Of a DNA stretch of 64,000 nt, positions 27,001-34,627 are shown piece after piece. Numbering within the stretch: the first letter of the stretch is position 1; each line of letters opens with the position of its first letter. Position numbers and translations under genes: made by a program. The stretch lies in contig JAIDCY010000010.1 in the NCBI GenBank assembly GCA_029055625.1, forward strand, positions 30,976 through 94,975, in the 5' to 3' direction. A model generated the notes under the pieces. The model was not told the origin of the DNA. It worked only from the letters and a program-made list of their open reading frames with translations, and searched no databases. Origin of the DNA: Ruminococcus sp. (GTDB lineage: Bacteria; Bacillota; Clostridia; Oscillospirales; Ruminococcaceae).

Positions 27001-27093
27001 GCGGAATCTGAAAGTAATGACGGCATACAGGGGGACGAATTACCACGGCTACCAGATACAGAACAATGCACTGACGATACAAGCGATACTTGA
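24040..27093 (+). CDS. YfhO-family multi-pass membrane protein
   Basis: A 1017-aa membrane protein. The N-terminus has a first helix (LCFLLSFMIPSGIMLYAFYY), then the family segment FGDRQMLVVDLWHQYYPFF and NGMGTNFLSLISYYASSPLNWL, followed by many transmembrane helices to about residue 550. An extracytoplasmic beta-rich domain (about 560-930), a last helix (VSGSAVLIFIVIAFLDL) and a charged tail complete it. YfhO in Bacillus is linked to glycosylation of lipoteichoic acid; a GT-C-like role is likely here. Its last 95 nt overlap truA in another frame. Confidence 0.88.
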   Translation: MEDNKTIRKSGLNKIIQIIGNNRLIKFLYNKGILCFLLSFMIPSGIMLYAFYYIKIHPFGDRQMLVVDLWHQYYPFFRVEREKLMNGDSFLYSWQNGMGTNFLSLISYYASSPLNWLSVFFSDDNVRDALTYILIAKIGFSGAFFSCFLRYTYRQKNFSVCMFSTMFALCSYMLGYYWNVMWFDTIALFPLVMTGIIAICREGKWKLFTVSLGLSLISSYYIGYFTCIFCVFMFAGAGIIEPKGIKDFFMKLLIMIRSSVLGIALSAFLILPAYFGLKLTHSADNSFPKDTVFYEKWTDILKNLLSFSEPVKIEGLPNFACGMLAILLFGVFIFSNGIKIREKISVLVMLAVIVVSCNLNKLNYIWHGFHFTNQIPYRFAFIFCAVLIASAFRAYDVIMKKGITIYQFILLIVAPTAFFYLHYYEIPKNFPISPTNRIILLIVSGVTLALVILSAVLKNRKYNIIFVPVYAVAWGIFFMMYSESEKRINLEDIFDTEKTDSLMASLLVTILYFMIFALVKIINIKNPALRNTVTGVMLSCILGFELVVNSVIGVQTVNTSSYTGYPDKNTQVQSLLHSIRQNDDELFYRTEMTTPYTLNDSALYGYYGLSQFSSSANVSVTRLMRRMGLYASEAGNRYYYRMSTPVVNSLFGIKYIISKGGVMRSGEMSHEMLKSVDGSYSYKNKYPLSLGYMMNEDILELEDKNGANPFEFQNTVMKLATGVQNPCFTAQPVALVDYNNMNVKKSGYGNYSFTKDNENLSASSIYSYDGVDGAYLYGYATNGGCDKVTVKEEGSIIDSDIEIEDYPIVFPMGNGQGGTTVDVEISAKKDNKSGSYNLMVYALKQSAFEEAYEKLADEQLKITSFRDNKISGEIDVIQDGILFLSMPYEKGWTVYVDGEKSETMPVLHAMTGTRVSAGHHTITLKYVPEGFVTGVTVSGSAVLIFIVIAFLDLRKKRRRKEVPDITAGVIQEFITEKEVTGKEIEKNAESESNDGIQGDELPRLPDTEQCTDDTSDT

Positions 27094-27754
27094 AAGATGC
27101 GTTTCAAAGGTACTGAATCAGAATGTAAGTATAACAGGCTGTTCACGTACCGACACCGGCGTACACGCTAACCGGTTCTGCTTTAACGTCCATACAGACA
27201 GTAAAATAAAGACGCTCGGATTTGTACGGGGTGTCAACGGTGAACTTCCGGACGATATATCAATTTTGTCATGCGAGGACGTACCGCCGGAATTTCACGC
27301 AAGATTTGACTGTAAGGGCAAGGAATATATTTATAAGATACATTGCAGTGAATCTAAAAATCCTTTCGCAACTGATCTGATGTTTCATTACAGGCGGAAA
27401 TTAAATCTTGATGCTATGAAAAAAGCGTCCGCCTACTTTGTAGGTACTCATGACTTCTCAAGTTTTTGTGCAGACTGTACTAATATTTCCACAACCATAC
27501 GCACTATTTATTCTCTTGAAATAGAAAATTATGTAGATACGGTGATAATACTTGTAAAAGGCGACGGTTTTCTGTATAATATGATTAGGATTATTGTAGG
27601 GACGCTCCTTGACGTAAGCGAGGGACGAATTTCACCCGACAGTATACCTGAAATCATATCGGCACATGACCGCCTCAGAGCAGGCAGAACAGCTATGGCA
27701 CACGGTCTGTATCTGAACAGGGTTTTTTATGACGAAAAGGATTTATTTGTGTAG
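26999..27754 (+). CDS. truA: tRNA pseudouridine(38-40) synthase
   Basis: Isomerises uridines 38-40 in the tRNA anticodon stem. 251 aa with the catalytic Asp52 in GCSRTDTGVHA and the family segments MTAYRGTNYHGYQ, EFHARFDCKGKEYIY, GTHDFSSFC and GDGFLYNMIRIIVGTLLDV. The start at 26999 is chosen because AAAGGAG lies 10 nt upstream; the TTG at 26990 sits only 1 nt from it. The start lies inside the end of the YfhO-like gene. truA next to ecfT is a common Firmicutes order. Confidence 0.95.
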   Translation: MRNLKVMTAYRGTNYHGYQIQNNALTIQAILERCVSKVLNQNVSITGCSRTDTGVHANRFCFNVHTDSKIKTLGFVRGVNGELPDDISILSCEDVPPEFHARFDCKGKEYIYKIHCSESKNPFATDLMFHYRRKLNLDAMKKASAYFVGTHDFSSFCADCTNISTTIRTIYSLEIENYVDTVIILVKGDGFLYNMIRIIVGTLLDVSEGRISPDSIPEIISAHDRLRAGRTAMAHGLYLNRVFYDEKDLFV

Positions 27755-27787
27755 AAACAGAAGATTTTTTCAGAGAGGTGATAAATA

Positions 27788-28954
27788 TTGTCGCTTTATG
27801 ACGAAAATGATATTGTAGAAATCAAGAATCACGAAAACAGAAAGAAAAAAATCACAAAATTTTTAATATTTATTGTTATCGCCGGAATAGCAGGGGGTCT
27901 GTATTTCACAAAGGATATGTGGTATGATAAAATACGGGGTATCGGCAGGCAGTATAATACTATAATAAATACCGGTATTCTTGCGGAGGGTAATTTTCCG
28001 GTTGAAATGAACGGTGAATATAATTATCAGCTCCGGCAGACACAGAATAACTTTATTATTCTTAGCGATATACATATATTTTTTTATAATACTAACGGTA
28101 ATCTGATACATCGCCGACAGCATACATATACTAATGCGATACTACAGGCGGAAAACGGTAAGGCACTGATATATGAAAACGGTGGTGATGATTTCTGTAT
28201 AGAGGATGCGGACGGTATCATATATCAGAAAAATTTCAGTAATAATATAATGTTCGCCCGGATAAGTCACGAAGGTTATACGGCAGTTGTCACAACTTCT
28301 GAAAATTATGACTGTGAAATAATTGTATTCGATAATAAGGGAAATGTTATCTATGAAAGAAAATGTATGGAACACGTGAGCGATATAAGCTTCATAAATC
28401 AGAGCGGTGGGTGCGTAGTCAGCTATATGATGGCGGAAAACGGTTCACTCACAACGGCGGTACAGCAGATAGATTTTTCAGAAAGTCATGAAAAATGGAC
28501 TTCTCCTGGTATAGATACCGCCGGTCTTGAGGTTTACGGCTACAGTGACGGTGCTTTTGTACTCGGTATAGATGCGTGCGGTTACGTAAACGGAAGCGGT
28601 CAGATAAGTTCTTATTATCGTTATGACGGTGATTTACAAGGCGGGTCAAGCGTTGACGGTATGTCAGCAGTAATAATAAATAATGATGACCGCCGGAAGT
28701 ATGTAATGGCACTCTTTAACGGTAACAGTTCCGAACCCCTTATAATTGATTTGGGACAGGAAGCAGTTGACGTTACAGTATATGATAATCTTGCTTATGT
28801 TATGTGCAAGGAGGAGTTGAGAGCTTATGACTTTACCGGTGAAATGCGTTCAAAGGCATCAGTAAGCGATTCCTATTCCGGATTCGTGAGGAGTAAAGAT
28901 TATATTTTCCTTAAAGGTTACAATAAAGTCGACAGAATAGATTACGAAAGCTGA
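27788..28954 (+). CDS. DUF5711-like membrane-anchored beta-propeller protein
   Basis: 388 aa starting at TTG behind AGAGGTGA. A cytoplasmic basic segment (HENRKKKITK) is followed by one transmembrane helix (about 24-42). The large extracytoplasmic part consists of repeating beta units (NNFIILSDIHIFFYN, GKALIYENGGDDFCIED, YTAVVTTSENYDCEIIVFDNKG), which suggests a WD40/PQQ-like propeller. It resembles DUF5711 proteins of clostridia that sit beside a CvpA-like gene, as here. Function is unknown; a cell-envelope role is plausible. Confidence 0.7.
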   Translation: MSLYDENDIVEIKNHENRKKKITKFLIFIVIAGIAGGLYFTKDMWYDKIRGIGRQYNTIINTGILAEGNFPVEMNGEYNYQLRQTQNNFIILSDIHIFFYNTNGNLIHRRQHTYTNAILQAENGKALIYENGGDDFCIEDADGIIYQKNFSNNIMFARISHEGYTAVVTTSENYDCEIIVFDNKGNVIYERKCMEHVSDISFINQSGGCVVSYMMAENGSLTTAVQQIDFSESHEKWTSPGIDTAGLEVYGYSDGAFVLGIDACGYVNGSGQISSYYRYDGDLQGGSSVDGMSAVIINNDDRRKYVMALFNGNSSEPLIIDLGQEAVDVTVYDNLAYVMCKEELRAYDFTGEMRSKASVSDSYSGFVRSKDYIFLKGYNKVDRIDYES

Positions 28955-29018
28955 CAGATTAAGATTACTGAAAGGAGGTCAGAGCATATAAGTATATAAA
29001 TACTTTATGTGAAATAAA

Positions 29019-29918
29019 ATGAAAGAAGAACTCTGGTGGCTTTACGATATTATAGCACTGTCAGCGTTAATAGTAGGTTGCTGGATTTCCGGACGGAAAG
29101 GAATTTTCCGGAGTGCTATAGTACTGATAGGCGGTATAATCGGGATAACATTTGCTTTTCCGGTAAGCGAAAGTATCGGGAAAAACTTATACAAAACGTT
29201 AATACGTGACAACAACGTGAAAACTCTTGACAAGTCGCTTGGTGACGTTGAAATATCCGAATATCTCGGAAAAGCACTTGAAAATATGGGTTATAACGTT
29301 ATAGTGAGTGATAAGAAGTTAAATGAAATTCTCGATTCCGACGGCGATATTGATACACAGATTTATAAATACCTGAATAATATTAACGGAAAAAAAGTTG
29401 ATAATGAAAATAATTTCCGTGATAAGCTGTATGGTGCGTATGCGGAGACGTTAAGCGATATATTTTCCGGAGACATAAGCTTATATGCTATGAAAACCGC
29501 AGAAAACAAAATCCTTACCGGAAAGACGGATACGGGAAATCTGATAAAGATGATGCGTGATGGTAATAATCGTAAGGATGTAGCAGAAATAATCGCAGAT
29601 AATTATATAAGTAACGCATATATTAAAATCATAAGACTGATTGCATTTGTGATACTATACGCATTTATACTGATTATCGGCATTCTCACCGCAAATTCAC
29701 TTTCCGGCGGTATGCGTGACGTTGATGTGGGAACAGGTTCAAGAATCGGCGGTGGAGTATGCGGATTTTTTACAGCAGTTACGGTTATATTTATTCTGTC
29801 CGTAATCCTGAAGCTGTATGTAGTAATGGGAAGTAATCAGGAATTATTTTTTGATAACAATGCTATTGACAAAACGTATATTTTCGGGTATGCTTATAAT
29901 ATCGCAGATAAGTTGTAA
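29019..29918 (+). CDS. CvpA-like membrane protein
   Basis: A 299-aa protein with hydrophobic segments near residues 7-50 and 205-270 and a soluble charged insert (about 60-200) between them. N-terminal ALIVGCWISGRKGIFRSAIVLIGGIIG and C-terminal DVGTGSRIGGGVCGFFTAV resemble the two halves of CvpA (colicin V production) proteins, split by a long insert. AGGAGGT (28971-28977) is 41 nt before the ATG; a hairpin between them may bring it close. The upstream in-frame TGA at 29010 rules out a longer start. It closes the long plus-strand run. Confidence 0.65.
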   Translation: MKEELWWLYDIIALSALIVGCWISGRKGIFRSAIVLIGGIIGITFAFPVSESIGKNLYKTLIRDNNVKTLDKSLGDVEISEYLGKALENMGYNVIVSDKKLNEILDSDGDIDTQIYKYLNNINGKKVDNENNFRDKLYGAYAETLSDIFSGDISLYAMKTAENKILTGKTDTGNLIKMMRDGNNRKDVAEIIADNYISNAYIKIIRLIAFVILYAFILIIGILTANSLSGGMRDVDVGTGSRIGGGVCGFFTAVTVIFILSVILKLYVVMGSNQELFFDNNAIDKTYIFGYAYNIADKL

Positions 29919-29932
29919 TTATATGCTTCATA

Positions 29933-29956
29933 TTTCCGTATAATATCTTACGGAAA
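29933..29956 (+). promoter_or_regulatory. Inverted repeat over a putative -10 before the zinc-finger/Clp genes
   Basis: TTTCCGTA (29933-29940) and TACGGAAA (29949-29956) are perfect arms with an 8-bp spacer. TATAAT (29939-29944) overlaps the left arm; the best -35 (TTGTAA, 29913-29918) is too far (20 bp), so the promoter is weak or activator-dependent. No T-run follows, so it is not a terminator. Neither the CtsR nor the CIRCE heat-shock operator is seen. Confidence 0.5.
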
Positions 29957-29982
29957 AATCAAAAACTATTAACAGGGGAGAA

Positions 29983-30186
29983 ATGCATTATATGATAATG
30001 TGCAGTAAATGTAAGAAAATACCGGCGATTGTATTTATTAAATCTGAGCAGGCAAATGAAAAGTGGAAAGAAAAGTTTTGCTTTTCATGTGCCAAAGAAC
30101 AGAATAATCCACAGGTTTGGAAACAACTTGAGGAAATGGTTAAATGGGGTATTATAGATAAAAGTATGCTCAATGATAAAAATTAA
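29983..30186 (+). CDS. Stand-alone ClpE-type zinc-finger mini-protein
   Basis: 67 aa with CSKC (C7, C10) and CFSC (C33, C36), a four-cysteine zinc finger that closely matches the N-terminus of the next gene (CSKCKKxPAxVFI). The DNA around both starts is also nearly the same, indicating tandem duplication. After the finger it has only a short helix (VWKQLEEMVKWGIID). AGGGGAG is only 2 nt from ATG 29983, so the ATG at 29992 or 29998 may be the true start. It may be an adaptor or modulator of the ATPase, comparable in idea to McsA; this is inference. Confidence 0.75.
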   Translation: MHYMIMCSKCKKIPAIVFIKSEQANEKWKEKFCFSCAKEQNNPQVWKQLEEMVKWGIIDKSMLNDKN

Positions 30187-30198
30187 TAAAAAGGAGAA

Positions 30199-32529
30199 AT
30201 GCCTTATATGATGATGTGCAGTAAATGTAAGAAAAGACCGGCGGTAGTATTTATAACTTCCGTACAGGGAACGGAAAAAAAGAATGAAGGTCTGTGTCTT
30301 TCGTGTGCGAATGAAATGAAGATACCGCAGATTTCGGAGTACATGGACAGATTTAATATTACGCAGGACGAGATAGACCAGATTTCCGACCAGATGATGA
30401 GTATGCTTGACGGTGACAGCTTTGAAATGGGCGGTTCAGGACTTATGCCGGATTTCATTTCAAATATGTTCGGTATGAATAATGACGGAAAAAATAAGCC
30501 GTTCGGTGAGATTGAACGTAAAAATTCCGAAGAAAACAAACCTGAACGTGAAAAACGGGGACTTTTCGGTAACCGACGTGAAAAGAAACCGAAAGAACTT
30601 AAATTCCTTGGTACTTATTGTACGAATCTTTCAAAGAAAGCCTCCGACGGTGAACTTGATAATATTATAGGACGTGATAAGGAAATCGCAAGAGTTGTAC
30701 AGATTCTTTCAAGACGTACCAAAAACAATCCGTGTCTTATCGGTGAACCGGGCGTAGGTAAGACTGCAATCGCCGAGGGTATCGCACAACGCATAAATGA
30801 GGGTAATGTACCGTTCAACCTCGCAGATAAAAAAGTTTATCTGCTTGACCTGACAGCACTTGTTGCCGGTACTCAGTTCCGGGGACAGTTTGAAAGCAGG
30901 GTGAAAGGACTTGTTGATGAGGTAAAGAAAGAGGGCAATATAATACTCTTTATAGACGAAGTTCATAATCTTGTAGGAGCAGGCGATTCTGAGGGTTCAA
31001 TGAACGCCGCAAATATTCTTAAACCTGCTCTTTCGAGAGGTGAAATACAGGTTATCGGAGCGACTACTTTCAGCGAGTACAGAAAATATATTGAAAAAGA
31101 TTCCGCACTTGAAAGACGTTTCCAGCCGGTGACTGTCGCCGAACCTACCGTTGAAGAAACTGTAGACGTACTTCTGGGCATAAAGAAATATTATGAAAAC
31201 TATCACAGAGTGCATATATCGGATTATCTCGTAAGAGTGTGTGCGGTACTGTCGGAAAGGTATATAACAGACCGTTTTTTACCGGATAAGGCTATTGATT
31301 TACTGGATGAGGGTTGTGCGAGAGCTTGTATACGTTCACCCGAAATTGCGGAGTATGACAAGATTAAGAAAGAAATTGAAGTACTGGAAGGTATGGAAAA
31401 AAATATTTCCGAACAGACTGACCCCGATTATCAGGCACTCGCAGAGGTAAAAGGTAAACTTATACGCACTCGTGAAAAGGAATCAGAACTTAAGGAGAAA
31501 GCGGAAAGCGTACAGGTTGCGGAAGAGGACATTACAAAAGTAGTAGAGTTATGGACGGGTATTCCTGCCAGCAAGATTGCGGAGACGGAATTTCTTAAAA
31601 TAGCACGTCTTGAAGGTGCATTAAAGAAACGTGTATTAGGTCAGGACGAAGCAGTAGAAACACTGTCGAAAGCGATAAAGCGTACACGTGTAAGACTGAA
31701 TAAACGTCGCAGACCGGCATCATTTATATTCGTCGGACCTACCGGAGTAGGAAAAACAGAACTTGTAAAAGCACTTGCGGAAGAGATGTTCGATTCCACA
31801 GAACCGCTTATAAGGCTTGACATGACGGAGTATATGGAGAAGCACTCTGTAGCGAGAATGATTGGTTCGCCTCCCGGATATGTAGGTTATGACGAAGCAG
31901 GACAGCTTACGGAAAAAGTACGTCGCCGTCCATATTCCGTAATACTTTTCGACGAGATAGAAAAGGCACACCCTGACGTTATGAATATTCTGATGCAGAT
32001 TCTCGACGAGGGAAAAGTTGACGACGCACACGGCAGAACTGTAAATTTTGAAAATACTATAATATGTATGACATCTAACGCCGGTTCAACAGATAAATCG
32101 GTAGGTGTGGGATTCAACAGGACGGAAAACGAAATTTCACGTGATAAAGCTATGAAAGGTCTGCGTGAGTTCCTGAGACCCGAATTTATCAGCCGTATTG
32201 ATGAGGTAGTTGTATTCAGACAGCTTGACAAAAAAGATTTTGCAAGTATAGCCTCACTCATGCTTGACGAGATGATAGAACCTCTTGCAGAAAAGAACCT
32301 CAGTATCAGTTACAACAGTAAAGCACTTTCACTTATCGCTGAAAAGTCGTACGGTAAGCCATACGGTGCAAGGGATATACGCCGGGTAATCCGTCAGGAG
32401 ATAGAAGACAAGATAGCGGAAATCATTATAGAAAACGTTTCGGGAATAAAGGGAATTGATGTTTCAGCAGACGGTGAGAATTTAACCGTCACGGAAAGAA
32501 AAAAAGGAGCAGGTGAAAATGAAGTTTAA
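30199..32529 (+). CDS. clpE: ClpE-type AAA+ unfoldase with N-terminal zinc finger
   Basis: 776 aa. Residues 7-36 hold CSKC and CLSC (zinc finger). A linker of about 100 residues is Met- and charge-rich. AAA-1 has GEPGVGKT (182-189), followed by an M-like coiled segment (about 390-440). AAA-2 has GPTGVGKT (about 513-520), the VGF loop (near 637-639) used to dock ClpP, and a C-terminal D2 domain. Clp/Hsp100 unfoldases of this kind feed ClpP and disaggregate proteins. AAGGAG is 2 nt from ATG 30199, so ATG 30208-30214 may be used. I expect stress control, but see no CtsR box. Confidence 0.9.
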   Translation: MPYMMMCSKCKKRPAVVFITSVQGTEKKNEGLCLSCANEMKIPQISEYMDRFNITQDEIDQISDQMMSMLDGDSFEMGGSGLMPDFISNMFGMNNDGKNKPFGEIERKNSEENKPEREKRGLFGNRREKKPKELKFLGTYCTNLSKKASDGELDNIIGRDKEIARVVQILSRRTKNNPCLIGEPGVGKTAIAEGIAQRINEGNVPFNLADKKVYLLDLTALVAGTQFRGQFESRVKGLVDEVKKEGNIILFIDEVHNLVGAGDSEGSMNAANILKPALSRGEIQVIGATTFSEYRKYIEKDSALERRFQPVTVAEPTVEETVDVLLGIKKYYENYHRVHISDYLVRVCAVLSERYITDRFLPDKAIDLLDEGCARACIRSPEIAEYDKIKKEIEVLEGMEKNISEQTDPDYQALAEVKGKLIRTREKESELKEKAESVQVAEEDITKVVELWTGIPASKIAETEFLKIARLEGALKKRVLGQDEAVETLSKAIKRTRVRLNKRRRPASFIFVGPTGVGKTELVKALAEEMFDSTEPLIRLDMTEYMEKHSVARMIGSPPGYVGYDEAGQLTEKVRRRPYSVILFDEIEKAHPDVMNILMQILDEGKVDDAHGRTVNFENTIICMTSNAGSTDKSVGVGFNRTENEISRDKAMKGLREFLRPEFISRIDEVVVFRQLDKKDFASIASLMLDEMIEPLAEKNLSISYNSKALSLIAEKSYGKPYGARDIRRVIRQEIEDKIAEIIIENVSGIKGIDVSADGENLTVTERKKGAGENEV

Positions 32530-33199
32530 AACATTGGCAGTATTTGCCGTAATGTGTCTTGGTATGTTTTCTTGCAGTGATAAATCAGAACCGGAAGTAA
32601 ATTCAGGAATCGTAATGAATACGACGGAATACGACGGCGACACCATACATCTGCCGGACAGTAAAAATGCTATGGACGAAGTTTTCAAAGATGTTCCCGA
32701 TATCGACGAAGGACCGGTGATAAGTGTAGGAAATACGACGGTAAAAGCCGGTGAGATTGCGGAAGTAAAGGTTTACCTTGAAGGTGCTGACCTTAACTGG
32801 AGTAACTGCGGAATACATCTGACTTATCCTGATGTTCTGGAATGTGTCTATCAGGAAGATGATGATATGTTTCTTAAGTATAAAGCCGGTGTGGCGTCGG
32901 AATTTAATACCGGTATAGTAGCTATGGAGTGGAAAAAAGAAAGTAATCCTCCGGCAGAACTTACGGAAAAGGGTATGGGGACAATGTTCTTTACCGTAAT
33001 GTTCAGCGGTAATGACGGTCAGGACGGTGATATTCTGACGCTTTACCTCAAAGTACCGGAAGATGCGGAATCCGGTACTGTATATCCTGTAGGCTTCTAC
33101 TATCGGGATACTGATATGTTCAGAAATACCGATAATAACGCTTCTTTTGAAAAATATGCTTTTGAACATATGAAACCAGGTACTATAACGATTGAATAA
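32519..33199 (+). CDS. Lipoprotein with cohesin-like domain
   Basis: 226 aa. The start at 32519 follows GGAG by 9 nt and overlaps the Clp gene by 11 nt. A short signal peptide ends at a loose lipobox (MFSC, Cys about 19). After an acidic linker, residues about 70-226 read like a cohesin: VISVGNTTVKAGEIAEVKVYL at the start, CGIHLTYPDVLECVY in the middle, and KPGTITIE at the end, with a GTMFFTVMF strand between. If right, it would hold dockerin proteins, such as the LRR protein in this window, at the membrane surface. The cohesin call rests on pattern only. Confidence 0.6.
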   Translation: MKFKTLAVFAVMCLGMFSCSDKSEPEVNSGIVMNTTEYDGDTIHLPDSKNAMDEVFKDVPDIDEGPVISVGNTTVKAGEIAEVKVYLEGADLNWSNCGIHLTYPDVLECVYQEDDDMFLKYKAGVASEFNTGIVAMEWKKESNPPAELTEKGMGTMFFTVMFSGNDGQDGDILTLYLKVPEDAESGTVYPVGFYYRDTDMFRNTDNNASFEKYAFEHMKPGTITIE

Positions 33200-33205
33200 A
33201 AAAAC

Positions 33206-33240
33206 GGACAGGAATTTTTTATTCCTGTCCTGCTTTTTTT
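33206..33240. terminator. Strong terminator between lipoprotein and glutaredoxin genes
   Basis: GGACAGGAAT (33206-33215) and ATTCCTGTCC (33221-33230) form a perfect 10-bp stem with a T5 loop and a trailing T7. It lies between convergent genes and has an A-run upstream, so it can serve both strands. Confidence 0.9.
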
Positions 33241-33469
33241 ACCGGATATTATTTAACGCCATATCTACTGCCTGCCGGTCGAACCCTATAACCATTGTAT
33301 CGCCGATTACTGTCACCGGTAACGAGTTCTGACCGGTAAGCTGTCTGACGTGTCGGGAATTGGACGGTTCAAGAGCGTTTATTGTACGGAATTGTACGCC
33401 TTTTTTGTCCAGATAACGTCGCATACGTCTGCACCAGATACAGTTTTCTGAAGCATATACTTCAACCAT
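33239..33469 (-). CDS. Glutaredoxin-like protein
   Basis: 76 aa with a thioredoxin-type fold: VEVYASENCIWCRRM places the redox pair CxxC at Cys10/Cys13, NSLPVTVIGD gives the cis-Pro loop, and VIGFDRQAVDMAL the C-terminal helix. It resembles NrdH/glutaredoxin proteins reduced by thioredoxin reductase or glutathione. A GGAAGGAG ribosome site precedes the ATG. The electron acceptor is not evident from context. Confidence 0.88.
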   Translation of the reverse strand: MVEVYASENCIWCRRMRRYLDKKGVQFRTINALEPSNSRHVRQLTGQNSLPVTVIGDTMVIGFDRQAVDMALNNIR

Positions 33470-33557
33470 TTCTTTACATCTCCTTCCTTTATTTCCTGTA
33501 CGGTTTTCTGTAATAATATTATCGTACTTTTTATCCCTGATTATTCAGGAAATTTAT

Positions 33558-34538
33558 TTATTTTTCTATTTTGCAGTCCGGATAGTAATGATTAAGAATT
33601 TCCCTCCATGATTTGCCATCTTTTGCCATAGCATTAGCACCGTGCTGGCTCATGCCGACACCATGTCCGAAACCTTTTGTTGTGATTACCACTGTGTCGC
33701 CGTCATAGGTTATATCGAAACTCGCTGACCTTAAACCCAGTATCTCCCGTATATCGTTACCACTTACCTTGAAATCTCCCACCATTGCGGATAGTACAGT
33801 TCCGGAATCAGATACCGTATTTATCGTTATCCATGTTGTAAAGTCTTCACCTAAACTTATTCCGGAAAATTTTTCGCATAAAATCTGTCTTAACTGTTCC
33901 TTTTCGTATTGTACTTCTTTCAGATATTCCGGTTCTGAAATATCGTAACTGCTGTCAACCGGGACGAGATATTCAATACTTGTCCCCCATGCATTTTCCG
34001 CACTTTCGGTTTTTCCTGATGACATTGAATGAAATGCGGATATAATAGGTTCGTCGTCATACGTTATTATGTATGGCAGTACCTCACTTACGGCATTATC
34101 TATTTTTTCGTAATATTCCGCAAAATTATCGCCGTAATATTCGAGTGCCTGATTTTTCGTGAAATATCCCTGATACTTGCTTGTATCGTTGGAAAAATCC
34201 GCACCGCACAGTTCGGGAGTAGGTGAATTACGTTCCATTATCCGCTGACGTTCTGCGTAAGTGTGTGCGGATACCGCCTGTGCCTTTAACGCTTCTTCCT
34301 CGAAAGTTGCAGGCATTTCCGCACAAACCGCCCCGACCACATACGTTTTTTCGTCAACTTCCATTACATCACCGGTTGAAACGTCCAGTACCTTATAAGG
34401 TTCTCCGGTATACGATACGGTTTCCGGTTTTTCTTTTTCCGTGACCGCTCCGACGTTGCCGGAAAAAATTACGGGTACTGCCGGAAGTATTACTATAGAA
34501 ACTGTTAAAAAAATTAATCCTGAAAAATATCTTTTCAT
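33558..34538 (-). CDS. spoIID: SpoIID/LytB-domain protein (sporulation lytic transglycosylase)
   Basis: 326 aa. A signal/anchor helix (about 5-25) is followed by the SpoIID domain. The catalytic Glu is expected at Glu74 in VCAEMPATFEEEALKAQAVSA. SMSSGKTESAENAWG and GFGHGVGMSQHGANAMA match conserved elements of SpoIID. In Bacillus, SpoIID cuts peptidoglycan glycan strands during engulfment with SpoIIP and SpoIIM. The start at 34538 is set by GAGGT; a GTG 6 nt earlier is possible. It stands alone, divergent from citrate synthase. I found no convincing sigma-E promoter. Confidence 0.85.
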   Translation of the reverse strand: MKRYFSGLIFLTVSIVILPAVPVIFSGNVGAVTEKEKPETVSYTGEPYKVLDVSTGDVMEVDEKTYVVGAVCAEMPATFEEEALKAQAVSAHTYAERQRIMERNSPTPELCGADFSNDTSKYQGYFTKNQALEYYGDNFAEYYEKIDNAVSEVLPYIITYDDEPIISAFHSMSSGKTESAENAWGTSIEYLVPVDSSYDISEPEYLKEVQYEKEQLRQILCEKFSGISLGEDFTTWITINTVSDSGTVLSAMVGDFKVSGNDIREILGLRSASFDITYDGDTVVITTKGFGHGVGMSQHGANAMAKDGKSWREILNHYYPDCKIEK

Positions 34539-34565
34539 TTTCACTGTTACCTCACACTAAAGTAT

Positions 34566-34594
34566 TTGACATAACGCTCCGTTTGGTGTATAAT
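34566..34594 (+). promoter_or_regulatory. Consensus sigma-A promoter of citrate synthase
   Basis: TTGACA (34566-34571), a 17-bp spacer and TATAAT (34589-34594), a full consensus, suggesting strong constitutive transcription. Confidence 0.9.
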
Positions 34595-34627
34595 TATAGT
34601 ATGGAAATTTTTTAAGGAGTGTTTGAT

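Noticed and set aside
33536..33549. CCTGA-TTAT-TCAGG as terminator after spoIID
   Set aside because: Only a 5-bp stem and no T-run on the minus strand; recorded as a chance palindrome.
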